A stretch of 64,000 nucleotides of DNA from Lachnospiraceae bacterium (GTDB taxonomy: Bacteria; Bacillota; Clostridia; Lachnospirales; Lachnospiraceae): positions 17,536 through 81,535 of the forward strand of contig JAIDFQ010000052.1 of the NCBI GenBank assembly GCA_029054245.1. Reading direction: 5' to 3'. The stretch's first letter is position 1, and each line of letters begins with the position of its first letter. Position numbers and translations under genes: made by a program. Positions 16,620-26,432 of the stretch are shown piece after piece. The notes under the pieces are model-generated. The model had not been told where the DNA came from. It worked only from the letters and a program-made list of their open reading frames with translations, and did no database searches.

Positions 16620-16988
16620 TTACTCTTCCCGGCTCTCATCTACATCCTGTTTCAGCAGTTTATAAATATAATTGTAATTCCGAAGAAATTCCGGCAGGAT
16701 GCGCATTTCTGTATCGGAAAAATCTTCAATAATTCCTGCAATCTCGTCATTGTAGACCGATCTGCTCCCTGTCCTTATACTTCCGCACAGAAGTTCATCC
16801 ACAGAACATTCGAGCACATTGGAAATGGTGACCAGCTTATCAAGTCCGATCTTACTCCTTGCATTTTCAACGTTACTGATATGCTGGGTCGATAATTCTG
16901 CCCGCGAGGCAAGCTCTGCCTGAGACATTTTAAGCTCTTCTCTTCTTCTTTTTATTCTGATTCCCAGGTCTGAATAATCTACGCTCAC
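16620..16988 (-). CDS. XRE-family helix-turn-helix regulator
   Basis: A 122-residue protein started by GTG with AGGAGG six bases before. Residues 8-62 are a typical HTH_3 domain: RIKRRREELKMSQAELASRA, STQHISNVENARSKI, LVTISNVLECSVDELL. The C-terminal 60 residues (EIAGIIEDFSDTEMRILPEF and on) are an alpha-helical extension also seen in small Clostridial XRE regulators beside agr-type loci. It stands alone between module 2 and the orphan LytTR gene. Target unknown. Confidence 0.85.
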   Translation of the reverse strand: MSVDYSDLGIRIKRRREELKMSQAELASRAELSTQHISNVENARSKIGLDKLVTISNVLECSVDELLCGSIRTGSRSVYNDEIAGIIEDFSDTEMRILPEFLRNYNYIYKLLKQDVDESREE

Positions 16989-17301
16989 CGTTGACCTCCT
17001 GTGATAAAATATATAACTCGAAAAATATTTTATAGAAATATGGTTTAACGTGAAATCAACTATATAAATATATTATTTGCACAGTTATATTTTTCTTGAT
17101 TATTTTGAAATTTATTTAAATGCGCAAGGAGCAGTAGGAACTATAGTTCCTATTATTCCTCAGACAAGAGGCAGGGAACTAAACCCTGCCCAGCAAAGAA
17201 ATGAATGTTTACTTTTGAGCGCTCCAGATATCTTTATTATTATATATGAAATTTGTCATTTTTTCTGTTGATGTAATAATTTGTATATGTAAATGTAACT
17301 T
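16989..17301. other. Intergenic region with two short inverted repeats
   Basis: About 310 bases without a convincing gene. It holds an 18-base perfect palindrome, TAGGAACTATAGTTCCTA (17135-17152), and a 7-bp stem GGCAGGG/CCCTGCC (17170-17190) that could end the orphan regulator transcript. The region is strongly AT-rich and presumably contains the promoter of the XRE gene. One 64-codon plus-strand frame exists but has no ribosome site. Confidence 0.4.
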
Positions 17302-18024
17302 TTAGCATTTCTCTTCGAGAAAATCCATATAAAACTCCGTTATCTTTCCTTTTTTGTCTCTGCTGACAGGCAGCGTATCTCCGTTCCGCATCACCACATA
17401 TCCCGGAAGATACTGTTCGATCTGCCTTCCATTCACCAGATAGGACTGGTGTATTCTGATAAAGCGGTTATTGTAATCTGCAAGTATCTTTTCCAAATCA
17501 TCCAGTTTCTCATAGAAAACATATTCTTTATCATTCTCCATCAAAATTCTTATTACCCGTCTTTCACTCACAAAATAAAACACCTCCCCAAGGGCAATGT
17601 GAAAGTTTCTTCTATTGTATTGAAAGAAAAAACTCTCATAAAACAGTCTGTGTTCCTCAACAATCTGATCAAGCACCTCCCCTACTTTCTGCTTGGACAC
17701 GGGCTTTTCAATATAGCGGAAGGGATAAATCTTGAACATTTGTTTAAAATACTGTTCATATTGGGAAACAAAGACAATACTCACCATCCTGTTCCTCTCT
17801 CTTAATTTCATAGCCGTTTCCATGCCGTCTATACCCTCCAGCTCAATATCCATAAATACGACTGCATAATCTCCTGCTGCTTCCTGACCAAATAATACCT
17901 CTTCTCCGCTTGCAAATTTCTCAAGCTGTACATTGAAGTGTTTTTCATCCGCCCATGCTTCAATTCCATCTGCCAGCATATCCACATAGATTGGAATGTC
18001 ATCACACACTGCAATCCGTAACAT
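17302..18024 (-). CDS. Orphan LytTR-family response regulator
   Basis: A 240-residue regulator closely similar in layout to the module 2 regulator. MLRIAVCDDIPIYVDML opens the receiver, VVFMDIELEGIDGMET holds the phospho-acceptor, YIEKPVSKQK the switch Lys. The LytTR domain has RRNFHIALGEVFYFVSERR and NRFIRIHQSYLVNGRQI. No kinase, AgrB or AgrD lies next to it. It may be driven by one of the two neighbouring kinases, or be a remainder of a third module (inference). Confidence 0.88.
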   Translation of the reverse strand: MLRIAVCDDIPIYVDMLADGIEAWADEKHFNVQLEKFASGEEVLFGQEAAGDYAVVFMDIELEGIDGMETAMKLRERNRMVSIVFVSQYEQYFKQMFKIYPFRYIEKPVSKQKVGEVLDQIVEEHRLFYESFFFQYNRRNFHIALGEVFYFVSERRVIRILMENDKEYVFYEKLDDLEKILADYNNRFIRIHQSYLVNGRQIEQYLPGYVVMRNGDTLPVSRDKKGKITEFYMDFLEEKC

Positions 18025-18215
18025 CTACATCCCCGCCTTCATTTTTTATTTTTATCATATCGGGGTTTAATTTTTCAGAAAATCACTTGCAAAAATTTTT
18101 TATTTTCGTGCTTATAGATTGGGGGAAAATATTTTGAAGGATGATAGAGGAATGTTGCACAAATTGCGGGGTGGTATTTTATTTATTTTTTATTTGTGGA
18201 TGTAACTATGGATAC

Positions 18216-18243
18216 TTGCATATTTGCGTGCGGACGGTATAAT
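18216..18243 (+). promoter_or_regulatory. Sigma-A-like promoter of nrdD-nrdG
   Basis: TTGCAT (18216-18221), 16-base spacer, TATAAT (18238-18243), about 54 bases before the nrdD start. A sequence ACAATATATA near 18273 is somewhat like an NrdR box but I could not find a second box, so NrdR control is only a possibility. Confidence 0.6.
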
Positions 18244-18296
18244 ACTAAATGTAGCATTTTTAAAAAGGCAATGTACAATATATAGGAGTGTATGAA

Positions 18297-20459
18297 ATGA
18301 AGATTATTAAGCGGAGCGGCATGGAGGTTTCTTTTGACGCTGTTAAAATAGAGGAAGCGGTGCGGAAGGCAAATACAAGTGTCGGGGATGAGGAACGGCT
18401 TTCTGATGAGCAGATCCGATGTGTTGTGAAGAATGTGACAGATCTTTGCAGTAAAATGACACACAGCCCGAATGTGGAAGAGATTCAGGATATGGTGGAG
18501 GAGGAGATTATGAAGCAGCAGACCTATAAGCTGGCTTCTAATTATATCACCTATCGCTATAAGCGTGAGCTGGTGCGAAAGTCAAATTCTACTGATGAGC
18601 AGATTCTTTCCCTGCTGGAATGTAATAACGAAGAGGTCTTACAAGAAAATTCTAATAAAAATCCGGTTGTCAACAGTGTGCAGCGGGATTATATGGCTGG
18701 TGAAGTGAGCAAGGATATCACCCGCCGTTTTCTTCTACCCCCTGATATTGTGGAAGCGCATGAAAAGGGGCTTATCCACTTTCATGATGCCGATTATTTT
18801 GCCCAGCACATGCACAATTGTTGTTTGGTAAATCTGGAGGATATGCTTCAAAATGGCACGATCATCAGCGAAACCATGATTGAAAAACCGCACAGTTTCT
18901 CCACGGCATGCAATGTTGCCACGCAGGCGATTGCCCAGATTGCAAGCTCCCAGTACGGCGGGCAAAGCATCACTTTATCCCACCTTGCCCCTTTTGTTCA
19001 GGTGAGCCGTGAAAAGTTCCGCAGGGAAGTGCGGGAGGAGCTTAACGCTCAAGGAATGGAAATGACAGATGATTTAGTAGCAAAAATAGCGGAAATGCGA
19101 GTGGCAAGAGAAATCAAGCAGGGTGTCCAGATGATTCAGTATCAGGTCATCACGCTGATGACCACCAACGGTCAGGCCCCCTTTGTCACCGTATTTATGT
19201 ATTTGAACGAGGTTCCCGAAGGGCAGCTTCGGGACGATCTGGCGATGATTATAAAGGAAATGCTCCTGCAGCGCATCCAAGGCGTCAAGAATGAACAGGG
19301 CATCTACATCACCCCTGCCTTTCCGAAGCTGATTTATGTTCTGGAAGAAAATAATATTTCCGAAGGCTCCAGATATTGGGCGCTTACCCAGCTTGCCGCG
19401 CAGTGCACCGCCAAGCGTCTGGTACCTGATTACATTTCGGAGAAAATCATAAAGAAACTAAAAGACGGCAACTGCTACCCCTGCATGGGCTGCCGTTCTT
19501 TTCTCACAGTCTATAAAGATGAAGCCGATCAGTATAAATTCTACGGAAGATTCAACCAAGGTGTCGTCACATTAAATCTAGTAGACGCCGCCTGTTCTTC
19601 CGGTGGCGACTTTTATAAATTCTGGCTGATTTTAGACGAACGTCTCGATCTGTGCCGCCGTGCCCTGATGTGTCGTCACGAACGTCTAAAGGGAACCCTT
19701 TCTGATGTTGCCCCCATTTTGTGGCAGAACGGTGCATTAGCGCGCCTAAAAAAGGGGGAGACCATCGACAAGCTCCTCTACGGCGGTTATTCCACCATTT
19801 CTCTTGGATATGCGGGGCTTTGCGAATGTGTCCGCTTTATGACCGGTAAGTCTCATACCGACCCAGATGCAACGCCTTTTGCCTTAGAAATCATGAAATA
19901 CCTAAATGCCGCATGCAAAAAATGGGAAAAAGAAACCAACATCGCCTTCAGCCTTTATGGCACCCCGCTGGAATCCACCACCTATAAATTTTCCAAATGC
20001 CTGCAAAAACGTTTCGGCGTCATTGCCGGCGTAACAGACAAGAACTATATCACCAACAGCTATCATGTTCACGTAACGGAACCCATCAATGCCTTTGACA
20101 AGCTGACCTTTGAATCCCAATTCCAGGAGCTTTCTCCGGGAGGCGCCATCAGCTATGTAGAAGTGCCCAATATGCAGAACAATATTGAAGCCGTGCTGGC
20201 TGTCATGCAGCACATTTATGACCATATCATGTATGCGGAGCTCAACACCAAAAGCGACTATTGTCAGGAATGCGGATATGATGGCGAAATCAGGATTGTC
20301 GAGGATGAAAACCATAAACTGATCTGGGAGTGTCCTAAGTGTGGAAACCGGAATCAGAATAAAATGAACGTGGCACGCCGCACCTGCGGCTATATCGGCA
20401 CACAATTCTGGAATCAGGGCCGGACACAGGAAATCAAAGAGCGGGTGCTGCACCTATAG
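18297..20459 (+). CDS. nrdD: Anaerobic ribonucleoside-triphosphate reductase
   Basis: A 720-residue class III ribonucleotide reductase that makes dNTPs from NTPs without oxygen. The ATG at 18297 has AGGAG eight bases before; a GTG three codons earlier is less well placed. Residues about 1-90 form the ATP-cone allosteric domain (KRSGMEVSFDAVKIEEAV). The barrel follows, with cysteines such as CMGCRSF near residue 400. A zinc-binding pair CQECGYDG and CPKCGNRN precedes the glycyl-radical site RRTCGYIGTQFW about 20 residues from the C-terminus. NrdG, the activase, is encoded just downstream. Confidence 0.97.
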   Translation: MKIIKRSGMEVSFDAVKIEEAVRKANTSVGDEERLSDEQIRCVVKNVTDLCSKMTHSPNVEEIQDMVEEEIMKQQTYKLASNYITYRYKRELVRKSNSTDEQILSLLECNNEEVLQENSNKNPVVNSVQRDYMAGEVSKDITRRFLLPPDIVEAHEKGLIHFHDADYFAQHMHNCCLVNLEDMLQNGTIISETMIEKPHSFSTACNVATQAIAQIASSQYGGQSITLSHLAPFVQVSREKFRREVREELNAQGMEMTDDLVAKIAEMRVAREIKQGVQMIQYQVITLMTTNGQAPFVTVFMYLNEVPEGQLRDDLAMIIKEMLLQRIQGVKNEQGIYITPAFPKLIYVLEENNISEGSRYWALTQLAAQCTAKRLVPDYISEKIIKKLKDGNCYPCMGCRSFLTVYKDEADQYKFYGRFNQGVVTLNLVDAACSSGGDFYKFWLILDERLDLCRRALMCRHERLKGTLSDVAPILWQNGALARLKKGETIDKLLYGGYSTISLGYAGLCECVRFMTGKSHTDPDATPFALEIMKYLNAACKKWEKETNIAFSLYGTPLESTTYKFSKCLQKRFGVIAGVTDKNYITNSYHVHVTEPINAFDKLTFESQFQELSPGGAISYVEVPNMQNNIEAVLAVMQHIYDHIMYAELNTKSDYCQECGYDGEIRIVEDENHKLIWECPKCGNRNQNKMNVARRTCGYIGTQFWNQGRTQEIKERVLHL

Positions 20460-20559
20460 TTTGTTCTTTATCAAACATGCTTTCGCAATCTGCGCTGCAA
20501 CATTGAAACCAAAAACGTTAACTGCCGCAATGCGCTTTAAGCCAGCAAGGAGTGTGTAT

Positions 20560-21072
20560 ATGAAATACTCAGATATCAAATATTATGATATTGCAAACGG
20601 TCTTGGCGTCCGCACCAGCTTATTCGTGTCAGGATGCACCCACCACTGCAAAGGATGCTTTAACGAGGAAACCTGGGACTTTAATTATGGTAAGGAGTTT
20701 ACCGATAAGACCATCAACGAAATCCTAAAGTCAATTGAGCCCAAATATATCCGCGGACTATCCCTTTTAGGCGGCGAGCCCCTTGAACCCGCAAACCAGA
20801 GAGCTCTTCTGCCTCTTCTTTGCCAGTTCAAGGCTCGCTTTCCTCAAAAAGATATTTGGTGCTATACCGGATATACCTACGAAACCGATCTGCTCGCCCC
20901 AGAAGGACGCGCCCACTGTGAGGTGACAGAGGCGCTCTTAAGCTATATTGACATATTGGTGGACGGAGAATTTAAGCAGGAGTTATACGATATCAGCTTA
21001 AAATTCCGGGGAAGCCAAAACCAGCGGGTATTGCAGATTCATGTAAAAGGATGCCCAAAGTTATTCCCTTAA
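20560..21072 (+). CDS. nrdG: Anaerobic ribonucleotide reductase activating protein
   Basis: A 170-residue radical SAM activase that installs the glycyl radical on NrdD. I chose the ATG at 20560 (MKYSDIKYYDIANGLGVRTS) with AAGGAG seven bases upstream; an upstream in-frame extension has no family similarity. CTHHCKGC is the CX3CX2C iron-sulphur motif, LSLLGGEPLEP the glycine-rich SAM-binding motif, and ILVDGEFKQEL a conserved NrdG block. It starts 100 bases after nrdD with no terminator between, so they are co-transcribed. Confidence 0.96.
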   Translation: MKYSDIKYYDIANGLGVRTSLFVSGCTHHCKGCFNEETWDFNYGKEFTDKTINEILKSIEPKYIRGLSLLGGEPLEPANQRALLPLLCQFKARFPQKDIWCYTGYTYETDLLAPEGRAHCEVTEALLSYIDILVDGEFKQELYDISLKFRGSQNQRVLQIHVKGCPKLFP

Positions 21073-21104
21073 ATATAGTAATAAGCTATCAATGATTTTC
21101 CCTT

Positions 21105-21140
21105 CGGGTATAGAACACAGTGCGCTGCGCCCTATACCCG
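21105..21140. terminator. Hairpin between convergent nrdG and ABC permease genes
   Basis: CGGGTATA pairs with TATACCCG around an inner GTGCGC/GCGC stem. It sits between the converging stops at 21072 and 21152. There is no good T-run, so I call it a probable bidirectional terminator only. Confidence 0.4.
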
Positions 21141-21151
21141 TATTCTGTACC

Positions 21152-23542
21152 CTACCTTCCCGAAATCGTATCCACCACAGACATCCTCCGTATCCTTTTC
21201 GCCGGACCATAAATGGCAAGCGCAAGCGCCGCCGCCACCAGCGCCACAATTACGCACAATGGTCCCGCCGGAAAATACCATTCCGTTCCCCATCTAAAAG
21301 TGACCAGTTTCTCAAAGCAGAACCAGTTTAACGGCACCCCTGCCCCACAGCCAATCAATACCCCCATGGCTCCATAGGCTATGGCTTCCGCCGCCACCAT
21401 TTTAAACATCTGCCCGCTATCCATCCCTACTGCACGCATGGCTCCGTATTGACGGATCCTCACAGAAACGCTCATTGCAATGCTATTCATGATATGAAAT
21501 GCGCAAATCAGTGCTATCACGCCAAGAAATCCGTAAATGAAGAGTCTAAATGACCACATGGCTCCCCTCACTTCCTCATTGTTGAGACGTCTGTCGGAAA
21601 AAGCTATATTTTCTCCGCCCATGTCACGAATCCTCTGAATCACATTATTATCGGCGTCCCGTGTCAGTTGAACATCAATTACGGTATAATCCCGCTCTCC
21701 CGTCAGTTTCGCAAAGGTCTCCCCTGAACAGATTAAGATTTCCTGACCACCCGCGGCATCAAACGGACTATCACTTAAAATGCCCGAAACCATCAGATTA
21801 CCCACCTGGGACAGTTCCCAAACGGCTGTGGGAAGCAGCATATTTTCTCCGTCCTTAAAATCTACGGTCACATTTTCCCCCACTGTCAAAGAATCCTCCC
21901 CATGATAAACGGCAAGGAGACCATTTTCTTCTATCACTTCTGACAAAGAACCGTCAATCAGCGAGTCCTTCGCCCACTCCAGCTGATAATCTTCATAGGA
22001 AATCAGATATGCCCATCTTAAACCATCCTGTGTTTGAATCGGCATGTCGTAGAAAAAGCTTCTCCCATATGCGCGCTTTACGCCATCCATCTCCATCAGT
22101 TCCTGCGTCAATGCACGGTCTATGGAGCAAGTATTGTCAACACTTACAATGGAAATGTCCGGCGCACTGGGTTTAAGCGGTTTCACCGCATGTTTCATAA
22201 AATCAACTGCAACCGAAAAGGTTAAAAATAAAATAATACTGAATGCAAAGGAACAACTCATGAGAATAAAGTTTTTACGGTCAAGTTTCGCATGATGAAT
22301 CCCCAACGCCGTTTCTATGCTATATAAATGAGTATTTGCCGCTTTTTTGATCTTCCTTTTTTCTGAGGCATTCCCCGATACTGCCGTAAGAGGCGATACC
22401 CCTGCCGCTTTCTTTGCCGGACTGCCTGCTGCTAAAAAAACGGTTATCACTCCAATCCCGCTTCCGGCTATTATTCCAATCCAACTGATTCCAAAATATG
22501 GCATCCCGCCAAAATAGCGCGGGCTGAGCAGGCGAAGCAGCGCGCTGAGCATCCAAACGATCACGGTGCCGAGCAATACCCCTACAGGTACTGCCGATCT
22601 GCACCAGTATAGCGCTTCTCTTCTGACAAAATGAACAATCTGCTTCTGGGTAGCGCCCAGGCAGCGAAGCATCCCAAAAAAAGCGGTTCTTTGCGCAATG
22701 TTGCTGTTCAAACTGCCAGTTATCATCAATATCCCAGCAATCGCAACCAAAAATGCCAGTATCAGCGCAACCACATAGATAGCCATCATACTCAAATCCT
22801 GGCTCTGCCCTATTGTGGCAAGGAGCAATTCATTTTTGCCAACACGCTCGTCTGGAATCTGAAACAGCTCTTGTATTTCCCTGATTTCCCTTTGTATATT
22901 ACACCACGGAGAAAACTCTACATAGATGAAGGAATCATAATTATCCTCCGCCCCTGTCAAAGATAACTTTCTAAAATCCTCTGTCCTAAGCGCCAGACCA
23001 AAAATATCCTTCTCGGCAAGCATTGGAAATTGACCGAAAAATCCGGTAATACGATAAACCATCAAAGAGCCGTCGGGTGCGGTAAGCGAAATTTCATCTC
23101 CCAGCTCAAGGGAAAGCCGCTCTTTCATGTTTTGATCAATTACTGCGCCGTCTTCCTCTGCCGGAAAGCTTCCCTCTACAAGCTTTGCCGTGGGAAAAAT
23201 ATCCAACGCACTTTCATCCATCCCGATAATGACCGTTTCCGTCCCCTCCACCTGATAATGCATGCTAAGTCTGTAATTGAGCGTGTGATACCGGGTACAT
23301 GCAAGTACTTTGGGTCTTTTGCTTATTAGTGCAATCTCTTCATCGCTCATGTCGCGGAATCCAGCATGCCATTCTCCATAGTTTATTTTTGCCTGTGCGT
23401 TCTGGCTTCGGATCTCCATATCTGCCATGCCGAAAATCGCTGTGATCAAAAATACACTCAAAATAATGCACAGTCGGACCATGCGGCTCTGCCTTTTGTG
23501 AACCCTCTGGGAAATCGGTACAAGATCAAGATAATTTTTCAT
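21152..23542 (-). CDS. FtsX-type ABC transporter permease
   Basis: A 796-residue permease. Start ATG at 23542 (MKNYLDLVPISQRVHKRQSR) is preceded by GGGAGG, seven bases away. Layout: TM1 near residues 22-42, a long extracellular MacB-like domain (about 45-240), three helices of FtsX domain 1 (about 240-380), a further helix near 425-445, a second extracellular domain (about 450-660) and a last trio of helices with GAMRAVGMDSGQMFKMV. It overlaps its ATPase gene by 17 bases. Families of this kind export or expel peptides, lipids or antimicrobial compounds. The two-component system next to it suggests induction by an envelope stress or antibiotic (inference). Confidence 0.88.
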   Translation of the reverse strand: MKNYLDLVPISQRVHKRQSRMVRLCIILSVFLITAIFGMADMEIRSQNAQAKINYGEWHAGFRDMSDEEIALISKRPKVLACTRYHTLNYRLSMHYQVEGTETVIIGMDESALDIFPTAKLVEGSFPAEEDGAVIDQNMKERLSLELGDEISLTAPDGSLMVYRITGFFGQFPMLAEKDIFGLALRTEDFRKLSLTGAEDNYDSFIYVEFSPWCNIQREIREIQELFQIPDERVGKNELLLATIGQSQDLSMMAIYVVALILAFLVAIAGILMITGSLNSNIAQRTAFFGMLRCLGATQKQIVHFVRREALYWCRSAVPVGVLLGTVIVWMLSALLRLLSPRYFGGMPYFGISWIGIIAGSGIGVITVFLAAGSPAKKAAGVSPLTAVSGNASEKRKIKKAANTHLYSIETALGIHHAKLDRKNFILMSCSFAFSIILFLTFSVAVDFMKHAVKPLKPSAPDISIVSVDNTCSIDRALTQELMEMDGVKRAYGRSFFYDMPIQTQDGLRWAYLISYEDYQLEWAKDSLIDGSLSEVIEENGLLAVYHGEDSLTVGENVTVDFKDGENMLLPTAVWELSQVGNLMVSGILSDSPFDAAGGQEILICSGETFAKLTGERDYTVIDVQLTRDADNNVIQRIRDMGGENIAFSDRRLNNEEVRGAMWSFRLFIYGFLGVIALICAFHIMNSIAMSVSVRIRQYGAMRAVGMDSGQMFKMVAAEAIAYGAMGVLIGCGAGVPLNWFCFEKLVTFRWGTEWYFPAGPLCVIVALVAAALALAIYGPAKRIRRMSVVDTISGR

Positions 23543-24221
23543 GTGTCTTACCTCCCATATCCTGAAGATGCCCATCCGTCACACGCAGTACTCTGTCCGC
23601 ATCCGACGCCAGATTGTCGTTGTGGGTAATCATTAAAATCGTCTGCTGATAATGGTGCGACGCCCGAATCAGCAGATCCATCACATCCCGGCTGCTTTTT
23701 GAATCCAAATTTCCGGTAGGCTCATCGGCAAGAATCAGCATCGGCTGCATAATGAGCGCCCTTCCGATTGCCACCCTCTGCTGCTGACCGCCAGACAACT
23801 GGCTTGGCAAATGCTTCCTTCGTTCACATAGCCCCAACAGCGCAAGCAGTTCCTCGATTCTTCCCCTGTCAGGCTTTTGATGATCCAGTAAAAGCGGAAA
23901 AGTAATATTCTGCTCCACATCCAGCTCTTCAATCAGATGAAATGCCTGAAAAATAAATCCAATATTTCTTCTCCTAAAAATCGTCCGCTCCTTCTCATTC
24001 AGTGCAAACAGATCCATACTGTCCAAAAAGACTTTGCCTTTCGTGGGAAAATCCAACCCGCCCACAAGGTGAAGCAGTGTACTCTTACCAGAACCAGATT
24101 CCCCCACCACTGCTGTGAATTCGCCCTTCTCCATGGAAAAGCTTACATTCTGCAGTGCATTCACCTGTCCTTCTCCCTGCCCGTAAACCTTACTTAAGTT
24201 CTGTACCTTCAATATTTCCAT
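23526..24221 (-). CDS. ABC transporter ATP-binding protein (MacB/LolD type)
   Basis: A 231-residue ATPase that powers the FtsX-type permease downstream. Walker A GESGSGKSTLLHLVGGLD, Q-loop IFQAFHLIEEL, signature LSGGQQQRVAIGRAL, Walker B LILADEPTGNLDS and H-loop ITHND are all intact. I prefer the start at 24221 (MEILKVQNLSKVYG), with GGGAGG ten bases upstream, over an ATG at 24239 that overlaps that site. A -10-like TATACT just before the gene suggests its own promoter next to the kinase gene. Confidence 0.93.
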   Translation of the reverse strand: MEILKVQNLSKVYGQGEGQVNALQNVSFSMEKGEFTAVVGESGSGKSTLLHLVGGLDFPTKGKVFLDSMDLFALNEKERTIFRRRNIGFIFQAFHLIEELDVEQNITFPLLLDHQKPDRGRIEELLALLGLCERRKHLPSQLSGGQQQRVAIGRALIMQPMLILADEPTGNLDSKSSRDVMDLLIRASHHYQQTILMITHNDNLASDADRVLRVTDGHLQDMGGKTHEKLS

Positions 24222-24321
24222 ATCTCCAGTGCCTCCCATCCTGCATTTTTTTTAAGTATAATGCATAAAGCTTACAATCAAGTGAAAATCAGCTTACAAT
24301 TTCGTAAGGTACCGCCTTAGC

Positions 24322-25572
24322 TTATCGGGGCAGCGTCACCGTAAATACACTCCCCTCTTCTTTTCTGCTTTGCACCGACAGGGTTCCGCCCTGCCCTTCT
24401 ATAATAGACCTTGCCATGGGAAGTCCCAGCCCAACGCCTTGTCCGCTCCCCTTTCCCCTAGAGGTACGGTAAAACCGCTTAAATATGTGATAAATATCCT
24501 TCTCATCGATTCCTTTTCCATTATCAGTTACCGACACTCTTGTCATTTCCGGAAACTGTTCCCATGAAAGGACAATCCGTCCTCCCTTTCCCGTATAATC
24601 TAATGCATTTTTTGCCAGATTTGCTATTGCCTCGCTTGTCCACTGTAGATCACAATTTACCCAAATGCTCTCCTCGCCCGTCAACACAATCTCCTTCTCT
24701 TCTTCCGCCGCTCTCACCAAAAGCTCCGATACCGCCCTATTAACCACGTCCGCCAATAGCCATCCCTGCTTTTCAAAAACAACAGCTCCCGCATCCAGCC
24801 TTGTCACCTTTAGCAGCGTCTGAATCAATCCTTCTATCCGTTCAAGGGCGACCTGCGTCTTCCTCGTAAATGTAAGCACCGTTTCCTTGTTCTCCACATC
24901 CGATGCTATGATTTCATTATACATAGTAAGGGCAGAAAGGGGTGTTTTCAGTTGATGGGAGATGTCAGAAATGGTGTCCTTTAAGAAATCCTTTGCCCGT
25001 ACCGCCTCCTCATTTCCGGCCGCCAGTGCATTTGCAAGACTATCAATTTTCCCCAGAAGTCTGTAAAGACAGCCCTCTTCCATCTGTGGAAGGTGCTCCG
25101 TAAAATCCCCCGTCATAAACTGGTCTATGATTCTGACCGCCTGATGATAAATTCCTTCCCTTGCGGAAAAGAAACGGCAAGCCGGAACGAAAAGACCTAT
25201 CCACAAAAAGAAAAAGAGCCCGGCAAGCAGCATTCCCGTTCCCTTCTGTATTTTAAATATTTGCGGCATGAAGAATAATCCTGTTTTCTCACTGATTCCC
25301 ATACGCATCAAAAGATCCGTTCCTTTTTCCGTGATTTCCTCATCCGAGAAGGCTTTTGCAATAACAGCCTCGCTTACTCCCTGTTCCATCAGGGAAGAAA
25401 CCACGCATCTGTCATGCCGCACAAAGGTTTCCCTCATTTGATTCCCATTCGCCCACCATATCGCCACAGCCAAAATCGATGCCGTCGCCAAAATCGCCGC
25501 CAGCGTGCCAAAAAATCTTCTCCGCCCTTCATCTTTCAAAAAAACCCTCATCCCTGTACCTCCTGCCAGCAA
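24322..25572 (-). CDS. Two-component sensor histidine kinase
   Basis: A 416-residue kinase. TM1 lies near residues 18-42, an extracellular loop of about 80 residues follows, then TM2 near 110-132 and a short linker. The H-box is DTISDISHQLKTPLSALTMY. The ATPase domain has NLAKNALDYTGKGG, the D-box DNGKGID and G-boxes VGLGLPMARSII. It overlaps the regulator gene by 25 bases; an internal Met at 25551 may be the true start. The sizeable extracellular loop is unlike BceS-type intramembrane sensors, so it may sense a ligand directly. Likely controls the ABC transporter that follows. Confidence 0.9.
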   Translation of the reverse strand: MLAGGTGMRVFLKDEGRRRFFGTLAAILATASILAVAIWWANGNQMRETFVRHDRCVVSSLMEQGVSEAVIAKAFSDEEITEKGTDLLMRMGISEKTGLFFMPQIFKIQKGTGMLLAGLFFFLWIGLFVPACRFFSAREGIYHQAVRIIDQFMTGDFTEHLPQMEEGCLYRLLGKIDSLANALAAGNEEAVRAKDFLKDTISDISHQLKTPLSALTMYNEIIASDVENKETVLTFTRKTQVALERIEGLIQTLLKVTRLDAGAVVFEKQGWLLADVVNRAVSELLVRAAEEEKEIVLTGEESIWVNCDLQWTSEAIANLAKNALDYTGKGGRIVLSWEQFPEMTRVSVTDNGKGIDEKDIYHIFKRFYRTSRGKGSGQGVGLGLPMARSIIEGQGGTLSVQSRKEEGSVFTVTLPR

Positions 25573-26318
25573 TAACCAAACCCTCTGGCTGTCATCAAAT
25601 GCTCCGGTCTGGAAGGATCTTCTTCCACCTTTTCCCGCAGCCTCCTGATATATACAGAAAGCGTATTATCATCCACAAAGTTTCCAGATGCATCCCACAG
25701 CTCCTCAAAAATAATCTCTCTGGTAACCACCCTGCCGCAGGACCGCACCAAAAGACAAAGCAGCCTGTACTCCACCTGCGTAAGCTCCAGCTTTTTCCCT
25801 TTCAAAAACACCCTGCTCCCCGCAAGGTCAATCTGGATATCCCCGCAGACAAGACGATCCTGCCGTGCCAGCCCGTCCTCCCGCCGCACTACTCCTGCCC
25901 TGCGCAGCAGCGCGCGAATCCTAGACAATAACTCCCCCAGTTTAAAGGGCTTTCCGATATAATCATCCCCGCCGCAATCCAGCCCCCGAATCACATTCAT
26001 CTCCTCATCAGAAGCCGTCAGAAAAATAATAGGAACCTGATTCTCCTGCCCCCGCACCGCCTCACACACCTCAAATCCTGTCCCGTCAGGCAGCGTCACA
26101 TCCAAAAGCAATAAGTCATACTGCTCCCGTGCCAAAAGCGCTTTCGCTTCTTCCACACTCTCCGCTGCATCCACCGCATACCCATTTTTCTCCAATGAGT
26201 AACGCAGCCCATCAGCAAGACTTACATCATCCTCTAAAATCAAGATCCTACTCTTCTTTTCAACATCCATCTCAACATCCCCAACATTAGATTCTCCAAT
26301 GCGAAATCCTTCTATCAT
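25548..26318 (-). CDS. OmpR-family response regulator
   Basis: A regulator of 240-256 residues. The receiver has ILILEDDVSLADGLRYSL, the phospho-acceptor in LLLLDVTLPDGTGF and the switch Lys in YIGKPFKLGEL. The winged-helix domain has LTQVEYRLLCLLVRSCGRVV and DNTLSVYIRRLREKVEED. Two starts are possible, 26318 or the Met at 26270 (MDVEKKSRILILEDD) nearer the domain. First gene of a regulator-kinase-ATPase-permease operon. Confidence 0.92.
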   Translation of the reverse strand: MIEGFRIGESNVGDVEMDVEKKSRILILEDDVSLADGLRYSLEKNGYAVDAAESVEEAKALLAREQYDLLLLDVTLPDGTGFEVCEAVRGQENQVPIIFLTASDEEMNVIRGLDCGGDDYIGKPFKLGELLSRIRALLRRAGVVRREDGLARQDRLVCGDIQIDLAGSRVFLKGKKLELTQVEYRLLCLLVRSCGRVVTREIIFEELWDASGNFVDDNTLSVYIRRLREKVEEDPSRPEHLMTARGFGYCWQEVQG

Positions 26319-26432
26319 GCATCCAAACCTTATCCTAAATCCTGCAATTATAATTATTTATCATACCACAAATCCCCCCATTGTACACACCAATTACTGA
26401 ACGTAAACTTTAAAGCTAGCAGTTCAGCCTCG

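Noticed and set aside
17077..17271. 64-codon plus-strand frame between the XRE and orphan LytTR genes
   Set aside because: No ribosome site, AT-driven, crosses two inverted repeats; searched both strands here for an AgrD-like peptide and found none.
18271..18285. NrdR box before nrdD
   Set aside because: Only one weak match (ACAATATATA) and no second box at the usual spacing.
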